DNA of 42,482 nt from Chlamydiia bacterium (GTDB lineage: Bacteria; Chlamydiota; Chlamydiia; Chlamydiales; SM23-39): contig JACRBF010000039.1 of NCBI GenBank assembly GCA_016213175.1, positions 1-42,482 of the forward strand. Direction: 5' to 3'. A program made the translations under genes and the position numbers. Positions 6,490-15,549 of this stretch are shown here, one piece after another; position 1 is the first letter of the stretch; each line of letters opens with the position of its first letter. The notes under the pieces are model-generated. The model was not told the DNA's origin and did no database searches. It saw nothing but the letters and a program-made list of their open reading frames with translations.

Positions 6490-8612
6490 AGAAGTTCCTA
6501 GACAATCTCACACGCTCTCTCGGTGGAGATCGGATGCTCGCTGCCATTTCAGGCTCCAGCGATCTGATGCTTGCGGCGTTGATTATCGCCATCATCATGA
6601 TGCTGATTTTCCCCGTTTCGCCCGATGTTATCGATATCCTCATCGCCATCAATTTGGGTGTTTCGGTCTCCGTACTCTTCGTGGCGCTCTATATTCAGAA
6701 AGCGGTACACCTCTCGATTTTCCCCTCGCTGCTTCTGATTACGACTCTCTACCGTCTTGGTGTCAACATCTCCTCTACGCGGCAAATTTTGTTGCATGCC
6801 AACGCTGGGCACATCATTTTTGCCTTCGGTAATTTTGTCGTAGGGGGCAGCTTTGTCGTAGGGGGCGTGATCTTCTTGATCATCACGATCGTGCAATTCA
6901 TCGTTGTGACGAAGGGTGCGGAAAGGGTAGCCGAGGTGGCAGCGCGCTTTACCTTGGATGCGATGCCCGGTAAACAGATGTCGATTGACGCGGATCTGCG
7001 CTCCGGCATCATCGACCAGCAGCAGGCGCGCGAACTGAGATTGGGACTTGCCAAAGAGAGCCAGCTCTACGGGGCCATGGACGGTGCGATGAAATTTGTC
7101 AAGGGGGATGCGATCGCGGGGATCGTCATTGCTTTGATCAATATTATCGGGGGACTCATCATCGGGAATGTGATTCACGGGAGGAGTCTCATGGATTCGG
7201 CTCGCATTTACACTCTCCTTTCCATTGGCGATGGTCTTGTTTCGCAAATCCCTTCTCTCATGATTGCCGTAACAGCGGGTATTGTGACGACGCGTGTGTC
7301 CAGCGAAAAAAAAGACGCTCACCTCGGTAAAGAGATCTCTGAGCAGTTGCTCAAACAGCCCAAGGCGCTCATGATTGCAGCGGGAGTGCTCTTTTTTATG
7401 GCGTGGATTCCCGGATTTCCTGCCTGGTCCTTTCTCGTGCTGGCAGCCATCGTGGGTACCTTGGGTTACTTTTTCTGGTCCAATAGCAGAAGAGCTGTAG
7501 CGAAAGCGGCAGCTGGCGTAGGCCCCGTGGATACGGAAGTATCCGGTCATTCCGTTGTGGGGGGGTCTGCGGAAGATTATGCCCTTACTTTGCCCGTCGT
7601 TTTGGAGGTGGGCGTCTCCATTTCGCAGCTCATCCGGAAGGACAAACAGGGCATTACATTCATTGATCAGATGATTCCTAAGATGAGGCATGCTCTCTAT
7701 CAAGATCTTGGCGTCCGCTTCCCAGGTATCCACGTGCGCACCGACTCTGCTTCGTTAGAACCGGGAGAATACGCTGTTCATCTCAATGAAGTGCCCCTCG
7801 CAAGGGGCAAGATTCTGCTGAAGCATCTATTGACGAACGAGACGGAAGAGACGCTCAGGCGCTACAATATCCCCTTTGTCGCGTCCAAAGGATCGATTGG
7901 CATGCCGGCTTTGTGGGTCGATGAAAAGTACCGCGAAATTCTCCAAAGGGCGAGCATTCGTTACTGGACGGGGTTAGAGGTGATTATTCTCCATCTGTCC
8001 CGCTTTTATCGCCAATATGCGAGTGAATTCATCGGAATTCAAGAGGTGCGAGCGATTCTCGAATTTGTGGAAAAATCGTTCCCCGATCTCGTCAAAGAGG
8101 TTTCCCGTCTTGTACCTCTGCAAAAATTGACCGAAATTTTACGCAGGCTTGTCCAAGAACAGGTTTCGATCAAAGATCTGCGGACGATTTTGGAAGCGCT
8201 CAGCGAATGGGCGCAAACGGAGAAAGATACAGTTCTTCTCACGGAGTATGTCCGCTCTTCTTTAAAACGCTATATCAGCTACAAATATTCTCTGGGACAG
8301 ACTGTGCTCTCCGTCTATTTACTCGACCCGGAAATTGAGGATATGGTGCGAGGCGCTGTCAAGCAAACCTCTGCCGGATCGTATCTCGCTCTTGATCCCG
8401 ACTCGGTGCAGCTCATTCTGCACTCCATGCGCGCGATCATTAAACCGACGCCCCCTGGAGGACAGCCTCCTGTTCTGCTGACTGCCATCGACGTGCGCAG
8501 GTTTGTCCGTAAGTTGATCGAAGGGGAGTTCCCCGATCTCGCGGTAGTCTCTTTTCAAGAAGTAGTTCCTGAAATCCGTATTCAGCCTTTAGGCAGAGTC
8601 CAGCTCACTTAG
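6486..8612 (+). CDS. sctV: Type III secretion export gate protein SctV (CdsV)
   Basis: This is the major export gate of the injectisome (FHIPEP/LcrD family), which forms a nonameric cytoplasmic ring. The 708-residue length is typical. The first 330 or so residues hold about seven to eight membrane segments and the conserved block RLGVNISSTRQILLHANAG, then AARFTLDAMPGKQM and DGAMKFVKGDAIAGI. The rest is the large cytoplasmic domain with LPVVLEVGVSISQL and KRYISYKYS. The start is a GTG overlapping the sctU stop (GTGA), which indicates translational coupling. A 394-residue open frame on the opposite strand is a shadow. Confidence 0.95.
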   Translation: MKKFLDNLTRSLGGDRMLAAISGSSDLMLAALIIAIIMMLIFPVSPDVIDILIAINLGVSVSVLFVALYIQKAVHLSIFPSLLLITTLYRLGVNISSTRQILLHANAGHIIFAFGNFVVGGSFVVGGVIFLIITIVQFIVVTKGAERVAEVAARFTLDAMPGKQMSIDADLRSGIIDQQQARELRLGLAKESQLYGAMDGAMKFVKGDAIAGIVIALINIIGGLIIGNVIHGRSLMDSARIYTLLSIGDGLVSQIPSLMIAVTAGIVTTRVSSEKKDAHLGKEISEQLLKQPKALMIAAGVLFFMAWIPGFPAWSFLVLAAIVGTLGYFFWSNSRRAVAKAAAGVGPVDTEVSGHSVVGGSAEDYALTLPVVLEVGVSISQLIRKDKQGITFIDQMIPKMRHALYQDLGVRFPGIHVRTDSASLEPGEYAVHLNEVPLARGKILLKHLLTNETEETLRRYNIPFVASKGSIGMPALWVDEKYREILQRASIRYWTGLEVIILHLSRFYRQYASEFIGIQEVRAILEFVEKSFPDLVKEVSRLVPLQKLTEILRRLVQEQVSIKDLRTILEALSEWAQTEKDTVLLTEYVRSSLKRYISYKYSLGQTVLSVYLLDPEIEDMVRGAVKQTSAGSYLALDPDSVQLILHSMRAIIKPTPPGGQPPVLLTAIDVRRFVRKLIEGEFPDLAVVSFQEVVPEIRIQPLGRVQLT

Positions 8613-8618
8613 AAAATT

Positions 8619-9788
8619 ATGACAGAACCGAATATCTCCCACCTCATTGTGAGTAACGCTGCAGCCGTCCGCCTGATTCAGCAAGAAGCGCTCAGCGAAG
8701 AAGTCGTACAGGTGGAGAGTGCGGATGATCTCAGCCAATATTTGGATCAAGCCGCTTTCGCCCCTCTCCAGCGCCTCGGGCAATTCAAAGAACTTCACGA
8801 ATTGCGCTCAGGCTTGAAGCAACACAATGAGTCTGTGGAAGAGGTGGACGAGCCGAAGGTCCTGGGCAATGCGAATGTTGGAGAGGCTGCTTCTCGATTT
8901 CAAAAAAATAACTACGAGCTGAGCGTTAAAACGCTCCTCATTCTTCGCGGGCAAATCAGAGCAAGCGATTCTCCCGAGGAGGCGTTGCGTAAAGTGCGCG
9001 CCATCTATCCAGATCCTTCGCTTGCTGATGAGGCGCTCGACTTTCTCCTAGAAACAGCAGAGCCGGAGATGCTGGACACGCTCCGCAAGGCCAAAAGTCT
9101 TCTCCAGGCGGAGTCTGAGAGGGAGATCAAAGCGGGACGCAACATGGGCGTCCAAGCGCGGGAATTTTCTAAAGAAGGGCTCGGCTCCCCCTCTTCGCTC
9201 AGAGATATGTACCGCGATATTACGGGCAATGCCAGAGAGCCTTTAAAGCTCTTTAATGAATTGGCAGAGAAATTCCAGTACGACAAACTGAAATTGGTCA
9301 TTCACTTTATGCTTCACTCTCTCGGAAGCGATTTACGAGCAAAAGGTCCCTCTATTCCAAGAGGAGAACTCAAGCGGCTGATCGATGAAACGAGGTCCTT
9401 GCAGGGTATCTTGGGAGTTTTCCGCTTTTTTCAATCCCGCATGCAGCTCATCCAAAGACAGTTCACCTCTTACCACCTGTCCCTTCCTGCTCGGACTGAT
9501 TTTGAAATGCTCGCCAAAACTTTTGTCAAATTGTTAGGGGAGAAGTACATCAACCCAGAGAAAATTCTTCAAACAGCCAAACTGCTCGGTGTAGATGAAG
9601 AGGTGGCAGCGCAAATCGTTCTCTATACGCAGATGCGCGATGCGTTGAAACAAATAGCGCCGAGATATTTTCGCAACCCGCAGCATAAAGACGAACTTTG
9701 GAAAGCCTATATTGCCGCGATTGAAAATCTCGAGGATCTATTGGAAGATGAGGAAGAGGAAAAAAACGATACAGAGGAAGACGAGTGA
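8619..9788 (+). CDS. copN: Type III secretion gatekeeper CopN (SctW)
   Basis: CopN is the chlamydial member of the YopN/TyeA/InvE gatekeeper family, which plugs the export gate and, in Chlamydia, is itself injected and can bind host tubulin. The 389-residue protein has the helical HrpJ-type region (about residues 80-240, including SLRDMYRDITGN) and a C-terminal TyeA-like part, and ends in a strongly acidic tail (LEDEEEEKNDTEEDE). It starts 6 bases after sctV and its stop overlaps the GTG of scc1, as in Chlamydia, where Scc1 (with Scc4) chaperones CopN. The acidic tail is an oddity. Tubulin binding cannot be judged from sequence. Confidence 0.9.
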   Translation: MTEPNISHLIVSNAAAVRLIQQEALSEEVVQVESADDLSQYLDQAAFAPLQRLGQFKELHELRSGLKQHNESVEEVDEPKVLGNANVGEAASRFQKNNYELSVKTLLILRGQIRASDSPEEALRKVRAIYPDPSLADEALDFLLETAEPEMLDTLRKAKSLLQAESEREIKAGRNMGVQAREFSKEGLGSPSSLRDMYRDITGNAREPLKLFNELAEKFQYDKLKLVIHFMLHSLGSDLRAKGPSIPRGELKRLIDETRSLQGILGVFRFFQSRMQLIQRQFTSYHLSLPARTDFEMLAKTFVKLLGEKYINPEKILQTAKLLGVDEEVAAQIVLYTQMRDALKQIAPRYFRNPQHKDELWKAYIAAIENLEDLLEDEEEEKNDTEEDE

Positions 9789-10237
9789 CCGATCGATTTC
9801 AGCAGCTTCTTGTAGAGCTGGGAGCTGTTTTTCATCTCCCCTTATCCGCTGACCATTTTGGCGCTTGTTCTCTCCGTTTTCCCTCAAAACTCGTTGTGCA
9901 ACTGCAGTTGGACGCTTCTCAAGAAAATCTAGTCCTCTTTTCTCTGATCGGCCCTGTTGCGCCAGGCAGGTTCCGAGAAAATATGTTGCGGGAGGCTTTA
10001 AAGACCAATGCAGCGCCTGATCCGCGTCCGGGTATTTTAGCCTATATTGCGCGCCTAGATCAGCTTGTTCTTTTTCAGAGCTATCCTCTTTTAATTCTCA
10101 ATGGAGATAGGCTGTCCGTGCTATTTGGCAATTTTCTGGACATGGCAGAGCTTTGGTCAAAAGCGCTACAAAACGGACAAGCGCCTCCCCCTTCCCTAGG
10201 CTCTTCTTCTCCGCGCCCTTTCGGCCTACGCCCATGA
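9785..10237 (+). CDS. scc1: Type III secretion chaperone Scc1 (CesT/SycE family)
   Basis: This small acidic chaperone of 150 residues has the alpha-beta pattern of class I chaperones: an N-terminal helix (DRFQQLLVELGAVF), beta strands (VVQLQLDASQENLVLFSLIG), and a C-terminal helix ending in a Pro-rich tail. It is placed directly after copN with a 4-base GTGA overlap and overlaps malQ by 4 bases (ATGA). In Chlamydia the gene at this position, Scc1 (CT088), pairs with Scc4 to stabilise CopN. Identity rests mainly on order and size. Confidence 0.82.
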   Translation: MTDRFQQLLVELGAVFHLPLSADHFGACSLRFPSKLVVQLQLDASQENLVLFSLIGPVAPGRFRENMLREALKTNAAPDPRPGILAYIARLDQLVLFQSYPLLILNGDRLSVLFGNFLDMAELWSKALQNGQAPPPSLGSSSPRPFGLRP

Positions 10238-11766
10238 AAACAGGCGCGCATTGGCAGAAGGTAGGGATGCGTCCTCATCACGGCCTTTGCGTTCCTCTCT
10301 TCGCGCTCCGTACCCAGGCAAGCTGCGGCATTGGGGAATTTCTTGATCTGCTCCCTTTGATTCAATGGTGCCCCACCGTGGGCTTCGACTGTCTGCAGTT
10401 ATTGCCCTTGAACGATACGGGGAGAGATCCCAGTCCCTATAATCCCCAATCCTCCTGTGCCTTAGATCCCGTTTATTTGAGTTTGAAGGCGCTAACCGCA
10501 CATCGTATACAGGAGTCCTCATCTCTTCCTGATCCGCTCTCCCTCTTTTCCCGATTCAATGAGTTGCCCCATGTAGCAAGGAATGAAGTAAAGTCTTTGA
10601 AACTTCAGTGGCTTTCCCTCTATTTCGATTCTGAATTCCCTCGAATTTCCCAAACGCCTGCCTATCGCCGCTTTCTCTCAGAAAATAGCGCCTGGCTTGA
10701 ACCTTATGTGCAATTCCGGGCGCTCAAAGAGTCGCAGGGAGAGAGTTTTTGGCCAACTTGGCCAAACACTTCTATGCCCTCTCAACACTCTATGGACTTT
10801 CACAGGCTGGTGCAATTTCTCTGTTTTTCACAGATGCAAGCCGTGCGTGATTACGCCTCTATGCAAGCTATCTTTCTCTTGGGCGATATGCCGATTTTGC
10901 TTAGCCCAGATAGCGCGGATGTGTGGTCTCAGCCTTATCTTTTCGTCCTGGATCGGGCAGCTGGCGCTCCTCCCGATTTCTATAATCCCCTGGGACAAAA
11001 ATGGGGATTTCCTCCATTCCATTGGGATGCGATGCGAAAGACCCAGTTTGCTTGGTTCAAGCAGCGACTGAGAATGATCGATGCTTTCTATCACCTATAC
11101 CGGATCGATCACGTTGTCGGACTGTTTCGTATTTGGATCATCCCGCCCGATTTGCCCGCATCAGAGGGGAGTTTTAGCCCCTCTGATCCCTCTCTTTGGG
11201 TCTCACAGGGAAGAGAGATGCTCGAAATGATGATCGATTCTTGCCTCGCTTTGCCGATTGCCGAAGATCTCGGCGTGATCCCTAGAGAGGTACCGATCTT
11301 GCTGAAGGAGCTTGGCATCTGCGGAACGAAGGTCATCCGGTGGCAAAAAGAGGCGGGTATCTACATCCCATACGCGCAATATGAGCCTTTGAGTATGACA
11401 ACGGTATCGACCGCCGATTCCGAATCCCTATCCTCTTGGTGGCAGCAATATCCTGGGGAAGCTACTACTTTTGCCCAGTTTAACAACTGGGACTACCATC
11501 CTACGCTTTCACTGGCTCAGCACTATGAAATCCTCAAAAAGGCTCATCATACGCCCAGTTACTTCCATATCAATCTTTTGCAAGAATATCTGACTCATTT
11601 CCCCGATCTTGCATGGCCTGACCCAATGCAGGATCGGATCAACGTGCCGGGAACGCTTCTTCCCACGAACTGGACCTATCGCTTTCGCCTTAGTCTCGAA
11701 GAGCTTACATCCCATCAAGGGCTAGCAGAGATGATCCGCTCTTTGCTCCTCTTCTCCCCCCCTTGA
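10234..11766 (+). CDS. malQ: 4-alpha-glucanotransferase (amylomaltase, GH77)
   Basis: The enzyme moves alpha-1,4-glucan chains between maltodextrins during glycogen breakdown. The 510-residue protein shows the GH77 blocks LPLNDTGRDPSPYNPQSS near the N-terminus, RIDHVVGLFRIW with the nucleophile Asp292, and AEDLGVIP with the acid/base Glu344, plus NNWDYHP near the end. I chose ATG 10234, which overlaps the scc1 stop as ATGA, rather than an earlier in-frame ATG inside scc1. Linking malQ to the secretion operon is a chlamydial trait. It partners functionally with glgA, which lies 2 kb downstream. Confidence 0.94.
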   Translation: MKTGAHWQKVGMRPHHGLCVPLFALRTQASCGIGEFLDLLPLIQWCPTVGFDCLQLLPLNDTGRDPSPYNPQSSCALDPVYLSLKALTAHRIQESSSLPDPLSLFSRFNELPHVARNEVKSLKLQWLSLYFDSEFPRISQTPAYRRFLSENSAWLEPYVQFRALKESQGESFWPTWPNTSMPSQHSMDFHRLVQFLCFSQMQAVRDYASMQAIFLLGDMPILLSPDSADVWSQPYLFVLDRAAGAPPDFYNPLGQKWGFPPFHWDAMRKTQFAWFKQRLRMIDAFYHLYRIDHVVGLFRIWIIPPDLPASEGSFSPSDPSLWVSQGREMLEMMIDSCLALPIAEDLGVIPREVPILLKELGICGTKVIRWQKEAGIYIPYAQYEPLSMTTVSTADSESLSSWWQQYPGEATTFAQFNNWDYHPTLSLAQHYEILKKAHHTPSYFHINLLQEYLTHFPDLAWPDPMQDRINVPGTLLPTNWTYRFRLSLEELTSHQGLAEMIRSLLLFSPP

Positions 11767-11814
11767 CCGCTACCCTACGGCTCCCTATGATGAGGAAAAC
11801 GGGGGGTACACTTG

Positions 11815-13335
11815 ATGCGGCTTATATTCGGTATCCTTGTCTTTCACTGTACCGTCTTTGCCTCCGACTCATCCTTAAAAGCTCTTTATGCAACCCTCGA
11901 TCCCACGTCTGTAGCACAGCACTTTGCATTCTATGAACTGTATCCGAAAACACCCGAAGGCAAGGTCTCGTTGCAGCACGCCTGGGAGCTTTTAAGCGGA
12001 GGATGCGTTGATTGCGATCCGGAAATGGTTCTGCCCACGTTAGACATCCAGCCTATCATCTCGCTCGTTAATCGAACAGCGCAAGAAGAGAGTCCTCTCT
12101 TGAACGATGATCAGTTGGCCGTGATCGAAAAACTCAGCCGCCATTTAGGCAATCGGCAACTTCAGGGATTTGGGCTCTGGAACCAGGAGGAAATTCTACA
12201 GATCCCCTCTGCTCAGATCGATTTGGCAAGAGCGTTGCTTATTGCTGAAATGGGCACCTCTACAGAATCGAGGCGTAAAATTCAAAGTTATGAAGCTTCG
12301 CTCGATCTCATGGCGCTGCAAATTGCTGCAAGGCTTGCCCCCCAGGCAGGGCCGCTCGATAAGATCCGCGCGATCAACGATTATATCTTTTCTGAGATGC
12401 GCTTCCGTTTCCCCCCCCATTCTCTCTATGCAAAAGAGATCGATGTCTACACATTTCTCCCCTCCGTACTCGATAGCAGACGTGGTGTTTGCTTAGGCGT
12501 TTCTATCCTCTATCTTTGTCTAGCACAGAGGCTTGAATTGTCTTTGCAGGCGATCACACCTCCGGGGCACATCTACGTCCGGTACGTAGATCCGGAGGGG
12601 AATATCACCAATATTGAAACGACTGCCCGAGGCATCGATGTCCCCTCGGAACACTATCTAGGAATCGAGACGAGGGCCCTCCAGGAGCGCTCGCTCAGCG
12701 ATGTGATCGGACTTGCCTTCATGAACCAGGCGGCGGTTAGCTGGCATAAAGAGGATCCTAAAACGGCAGTTGCTCTTTATGAAAAAGCGCGCCCATTTTT
12801 CCAAGATGATTACCTTCTCAATTTGTTCCTCGGCTTTAACTACCTCTTCGTAGGGAAAGAGAAAGAGGGGAGAGATTTGCTCAAGAAGATCCGAAATAAA
12901 GTCCCCGACTACGCGATCATGGGGGATACGATTGTTGAAGATTACCTCTCCAACCACACCAATGCGGAAGGGATTCAGGCTGTCTTTGCGGAAGTGAATG
13001 AAACGCGCAGCTCGATTTTGGAAAAACAAAAGAGACTGGAGCAGATTGTCGCCAAATATCCGCGTTTTCGGCAGGGTATTTTTCACCTCGCGATCACCTG
13101 GATGCAACTGGGACGGGAAAAAGAGGCGCTTCCCTTTTTGGAAAAATACAGCACACTCGCTCCACAAGATCCAACCGCCCATTACTACCTAGCGGCGATC
13201 CACTTTCAGAGACACCATTTCAATGAGGCATGGAAGCGTCTACAGATGGCTGAGGCTGTCTTAAAAAAGAAGGACCATGCCCCAAAAGCTTTGGACGAAT
13301 TGAGACGCGCGCTCCAGAGGCAGTGTCCTAACTAA
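11815..13335 (+). CDS. Exported transglutaminase-like protein with TPR repeats
   Basis: The 506-residue protein starts with a signal peptide (MRLIFGILVFHCTVFA, cleavage likely before Ser-Asp). The middle is a transglutaminase-like fold: the block DSRRGVCLGVSILYL gives Cys226, then TPPGHIYVRY gives His252, and NIETTARG supplies the third position, so a papain-like triad is plausible. The C-terminal third has TPR-like helices (ALYEKARPFFQDDYLLNLFLGFNYL and later AITWMQLGREKEALPFLEKY). The layout resembles the SirB1/transglutaminase plus TPR family, of unknown substrate; it may act on peptides or the envelope in the periplasm. A GGGGGG run 8 bases upstream supports ATG 11815 rather than the preceding TTG. 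The gap after malQ is 48 bases, so co-transcription is possible. Confidence 0.7.
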   Translation: MRLIFGILVFHCTVFASDSSLKALYATLDPTSVAQHFAFYELYPKTPEGKVSLQHAWELLSGGCVDCDPEMVLPTLDIQPIISLVNRTAQEESPLLNDDQLAVIEKLSRHLGNRQLQGFGLWNQEEILQIPSAQIDLARALLIAEMGTSTESRRKIQSYEASLDLMALQIAARLAPQAGPLDKIRAINDYIFSEMRFRFPPHSLYAKEIDVYTFLPSVLDSRRGVCLGVSILYLCLAQRLELSLQAITPPGHIYVRYVDPEGNITNIETTARGIDVPSEHYLGIETRALQERSLSDVIGLAFMNQAAVSWHKEDPKTAVALYEKARPFFQDDYLLNLFLGFNYLFVGKEKEGRDLLKKIRNKVPDYAIMGDTIVEDYLSNHTNAEGIQAVFAEVNETRSSILEKQKRLEQIVAKYPRFRQGIFHLAITWMQLGREKEALPFLEKYSTLAPQDPTAHYYLAAIHFQRHHFNEAWKRLQMAEAVLKKKDHAPKALDELRRALQRQCPN

Positions 13336-13648
13336 TAGGGGTTAGTTCCCGAGCCATGACAAAGACGAAAATACCCAGTAAAGAAAAGATTTTAGCGAGA
13401 TTTTGATCGAGAAGCTCAGCCGGGGTCTTTCCGTTCCAGGTACGCATATCCATGGTCCCTAAAGTGGCGCTCCAACAGATATAGCCCAGATATTCCAGCA
13501 CTTTAATCCAGTTCGCCGTCCAAGGGTAAAAAGAATTAAAAGCCCATGCCACGATCAGAGCGGAGAGTGCAATTGCAATTCCAAAAAGAATCATTCTTGA
13601 ATAAGATTTTTTTACTTCTTGTACTCTTAGTTGAGTATCTGTGGTCAT
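13328..13648 (-). CDS. Small membrane protein of unknown function
   Basis: This is a 106-residue protein with two hydrophobic helices (ILFGIAIALSALIVAWAF near residues 20-37, and KIFSLLGIFVFVMA near 86-99) and a charged N-terminus. I do not recognise the family. It has a good ribosome site (AGAGGTG, 9 bases before the ATG) and ends overlapping the convergent transglutaminase-like gene by 8 bases. A perfect palindrome made of repeat-C ends lies 20 bases upstream of the start, where a promoter would be expected. Confidence 0.6.
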   Translation of the reverse strand: MTTDTQLRVQEVKKSYSRMILFGIAIALSALIVAWAFNSFYPWTANWIKVLEYLGYICWSATLGTMDMRTWNGKTPAELLDQNLAKIFSLLGIFVFVMARELTPIS

Positions 13649-13667
13649 TCGAACAACACCTCTTCGT

Positions 13668-13696
13668 TATACCGAACGTGATTCACGTTCGGTATA
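13668..13696. repeat. Repeat C ends joined head to head (29-base palindrome)
   Basis: This is a perfect palindrome, TATACCGAACGTGA, one T, then the reverse complement. Each half equals the terminal inverted repeat of repeat C (25506-25670), with the whole interior missing. It looks like a residue of excision or internal deletion. It could also work as a hairpin in transcripts entering from either side. Confidence 0.7.
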
Positions 13697-13792
13697 CATC
13701 GAGAGTATTCCATGTGTTGCCGAAAAAGATCAATTTTTATACGCAGATTTTCTTAAAAAGTTGAACAGGTTCAAAAATTGGGTTTTGACTAC

Positions 13793-13852
13793 ATCGAAAA
13801 TCGGCCAAAATAATCCAGAAAATCGATGAACTTTACTTTGTAGACATCCTCT
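13793..13852. repeat. Repeat A half-element at the glgA 3' end
   Basis: These 60 bases match one arm of repeat A (ATCGAAAATCGGCCAAAATAATCC and onward) and end in GTAGACATCCTCT. The terminal bases supply two of the three bases of the glgA stop codon (minus strand, 13853-13851). Confidence 0.7.
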
Positions 13853-15347
13853 ATGTCGAGCAGCCACTGCTTTTGCACGCATTGGTGTATAGTTGTAGAT
13901 ACTTTTGCGCAGGGATTTTCCAGCCCCAATCGATCTGCAAGCCGTTGCGAATGAGACCGTGAAAGGCGCGGGTGTCATGATTGAAGAGATGAAAGGCCCT
14001 GTCTAGCGCTTGCGTCATCGATGCCTTGGTAAACTGGGGAAACAGTAGCCCGTTTCGTTTGCTAGAGAGAGTTGTAGGATCGTCGCAATCGATGATGGTG
14101 TCTTTGAGCCCACCCGTTGCGCGGGCAATGGGAATGGCGCCGTAGCGCATGGCGATCATCTGGGTAAGCCCGCACGGCTCGTAAAGGGAAGGAATGAGAA
14201 GAAAATCGAGAGAGGCATAGATCTGATGAGACAGCGTCTCGTCGTAATCGAGGTGGAGCACGATGTGGGGATTGCCCCTATATTTCACCTTAAGCGCATT
14301 GAAGTGGGACTGAATTTCGGGAATAGGGGAGGTTCCAAGAAGGATAAAAACACCCCCTAATTTCAGCGTATAGGCAATGGCCTCTTCCAGAAGCTGCGGC
14401 CCTTTTTGCAATACGAGGCGCGTAATGGCGCCAATCCAAGGACGGGACCTCTCATCGAGACGGAATCGTTGGCAAAGCGCCTGTCGGTTAGCCTCTTTTG
14501 CCGATAGGATGGTTGTCAGGGGCGCTGTCCGATGAAAAGGGGCTGTCAGATGGAGGTCGCGAGAGGGTTCCCATAGGGATTCGTCAAGACCGTTTAAAAT
14601 GCCATGTAATTTAGACTGATATTTGCGAAAGGTTGTTTCCAAATGATATCCCTCTTCTCGGGTAAGGATCTCTTTGGCATAAGAGGGGGAAACGGTCGTG
14701 ATCGCATCGGAGTAGACAACACCCCCTTTCAGCAGGTTGATCCGTTCTGGATAGGCAGGGTCGTCATCCTGTAATTTTTCCTTGACGAGGTAGTCTGTCC
14801 CGTTCAGCCCGATTGCGCCGAGATCCCATGTGGCGCATTTTCCCTGGTACTCGGCATTATGAATCGTTAAGACGATGGTTTTCACGGGGAGGAAGAAAAT
14901 CTCCCGTACGAGAAGGGCCGCTAGAGCAACAGGCCAATCGTGGAGATGCAGTACATCAATGGGCGCGTCCCTTAAAGCTAAACATTGAATCGCCGCCTTG
15001 GAAAAATAGAGAAACCGCGCTGCGTCGTCGGAGCAGCCATAGATTGTGCCGCGATGAAAATAGCCGGACGGATGACGTGCCTCGAGGAGGAGGAGACGCA
15101 CCCCTTCGCAAGAAGAGGACCAGAGAGTGTTCGCTATCTGTTGACCGTTTTCAATGCACTTAAAATCAGGAACTTCTATTTTTACTTCGGATAGCTTCTC
15201 CATGTCTATCAAATCGTATTTTGGAATAAGAGCCTCAACCGTGTGACCAAGCCGAAACAGCTCTTTAGAGAGGCCTGTCACAACCTCGCCGAGCCCCCCC
15301 GCTTTGGCAACCGGCGCAAATTCCGTAGCAAACTGTACAATGCGCAT
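13851..15347 (-). CDS. glgA: Glycogen synthase (ADP-glucose, GT5)
   Basis: GlgA elongates glycogen from ADP-glucose. The 498-residue protein has the N-terminal KAGGLGEVV motif (Lys15), the block DVLHLHDWPVALAAL, ITRLVLQKG at the start of the second Rossmann fold, and the C-terminal SLYEPCGLTQMIAMRYGAIPIARATGGLKDTI with the catalytic Glu. The start was moved to the ATG giving MRIVQFATE, as AGAGGA lies 5 bases upstream and the family begins there. The adjacency to rplY-pth-rpsF is a chlamydial arrangement, although a tRNA gene and prs lie between here. The last codons run into a repeat-A end, so the C-terminus may be slightly altered from the ancestral one. Confidence 0.95.
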   Translation of the reverse strand: MRIVQFATEFAPVAKAGGLGEVVTGLSKELFRLGHTVEALIPKYDLIDMEKLSEVKIEVPDFKCIENGQQIANTLWSSSCEGVRLLLLEARHPSGYFHRGTIYGCSDDAARFLYFSKAAIQCLALRDAPIDVLHLHDWPVALAALLVREIFFLPVKTIVLTIHNAEYQGKCATWDLGAIGLNGTDYLVKEKLQDDDPAYPERINLLKGGVVYSDAITTVSPSYAKEILTREEGYHLETTFRKYQSKLHGILNGLDESLWEPSRDLHLTAPFHRTAPLTTILSAKEANRQALCQRFRLDERSRPWIGAITRLVLQKGPQLLEEAIAYTLKLGGVFILLGTSPIPEIQSHFNALKVKYRGNPHIVLHLDYDETLSHQIYASLDFLLIPSLYEPCGLTQMIAMRYGAIPIARATGGLKDTIIDCDDPTTLSSKRNGLLFPQFTKASMTQALDRAFHLFNHDTRAFHGLIRNGLQIDWGWKIPAQKYLQLYTNACKSSGCST

Positions 15348-15383
15348 AAAATCCTCTATATACTGCTTTTCTCTCCTCTGCAA

Positions 15384-15413
15384 TTGCTAAATATTTAGCG
15401 GCTCGGCTAAGAT
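15384..15413 (+). promoter_or_regulatory. Possible promoter for tRNA-Gln
   Basis: TTGCTA (15384-15389) and TAAGAT (15408-15413) are spaced by 18 bases, about 30 bases before the tRNA. Both boxes differ from consensus, and the intergenic region between divergent glgA and the tRNA must contain a start in each direction. Confidence 0.35.
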
Positions 15414-15443
15414 GTCTGATGTTTTTTAACATGATCTGATTGG

Positions 15444-15515
15444 TGGGGTGTCGCCAAGCGGTAAGGCAGCGGTTTTTGGTACCGCCATGCGGAGGTTCGA
15501 ATCCTTCCACCCCAA
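15444..15515 (+). tRNA. tRNA-Gln (anticodon TTG)
   Basis: A 72-base cloverleaf. The acceptor stem pairs TGGGGTG with CACCCCA, with A as discriminator. The D arm is TCGCCAAGCGGTAAGGC. The anticodon stem GCGGT/ACCGC closes a 7-base loop TTTTGGT with anticodon TTG (15476-15478). The T arm carries GGTTCGAATCC. No CCA is encoded. prs starts 35 bases downstream. Confidence 0.95.
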
Positions 15516-15549
15516 TATTTAGGAAATTGCTCAGGACTTCCAGGATTCA

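Noticed and set aside
6549-7733. 394-residue open frame on the minus strand
   Set aside because: It lies wholly inside sctV, has low-complexity His/Asp/Arg composition and no ribosome site; it is a codon-bias shadow.
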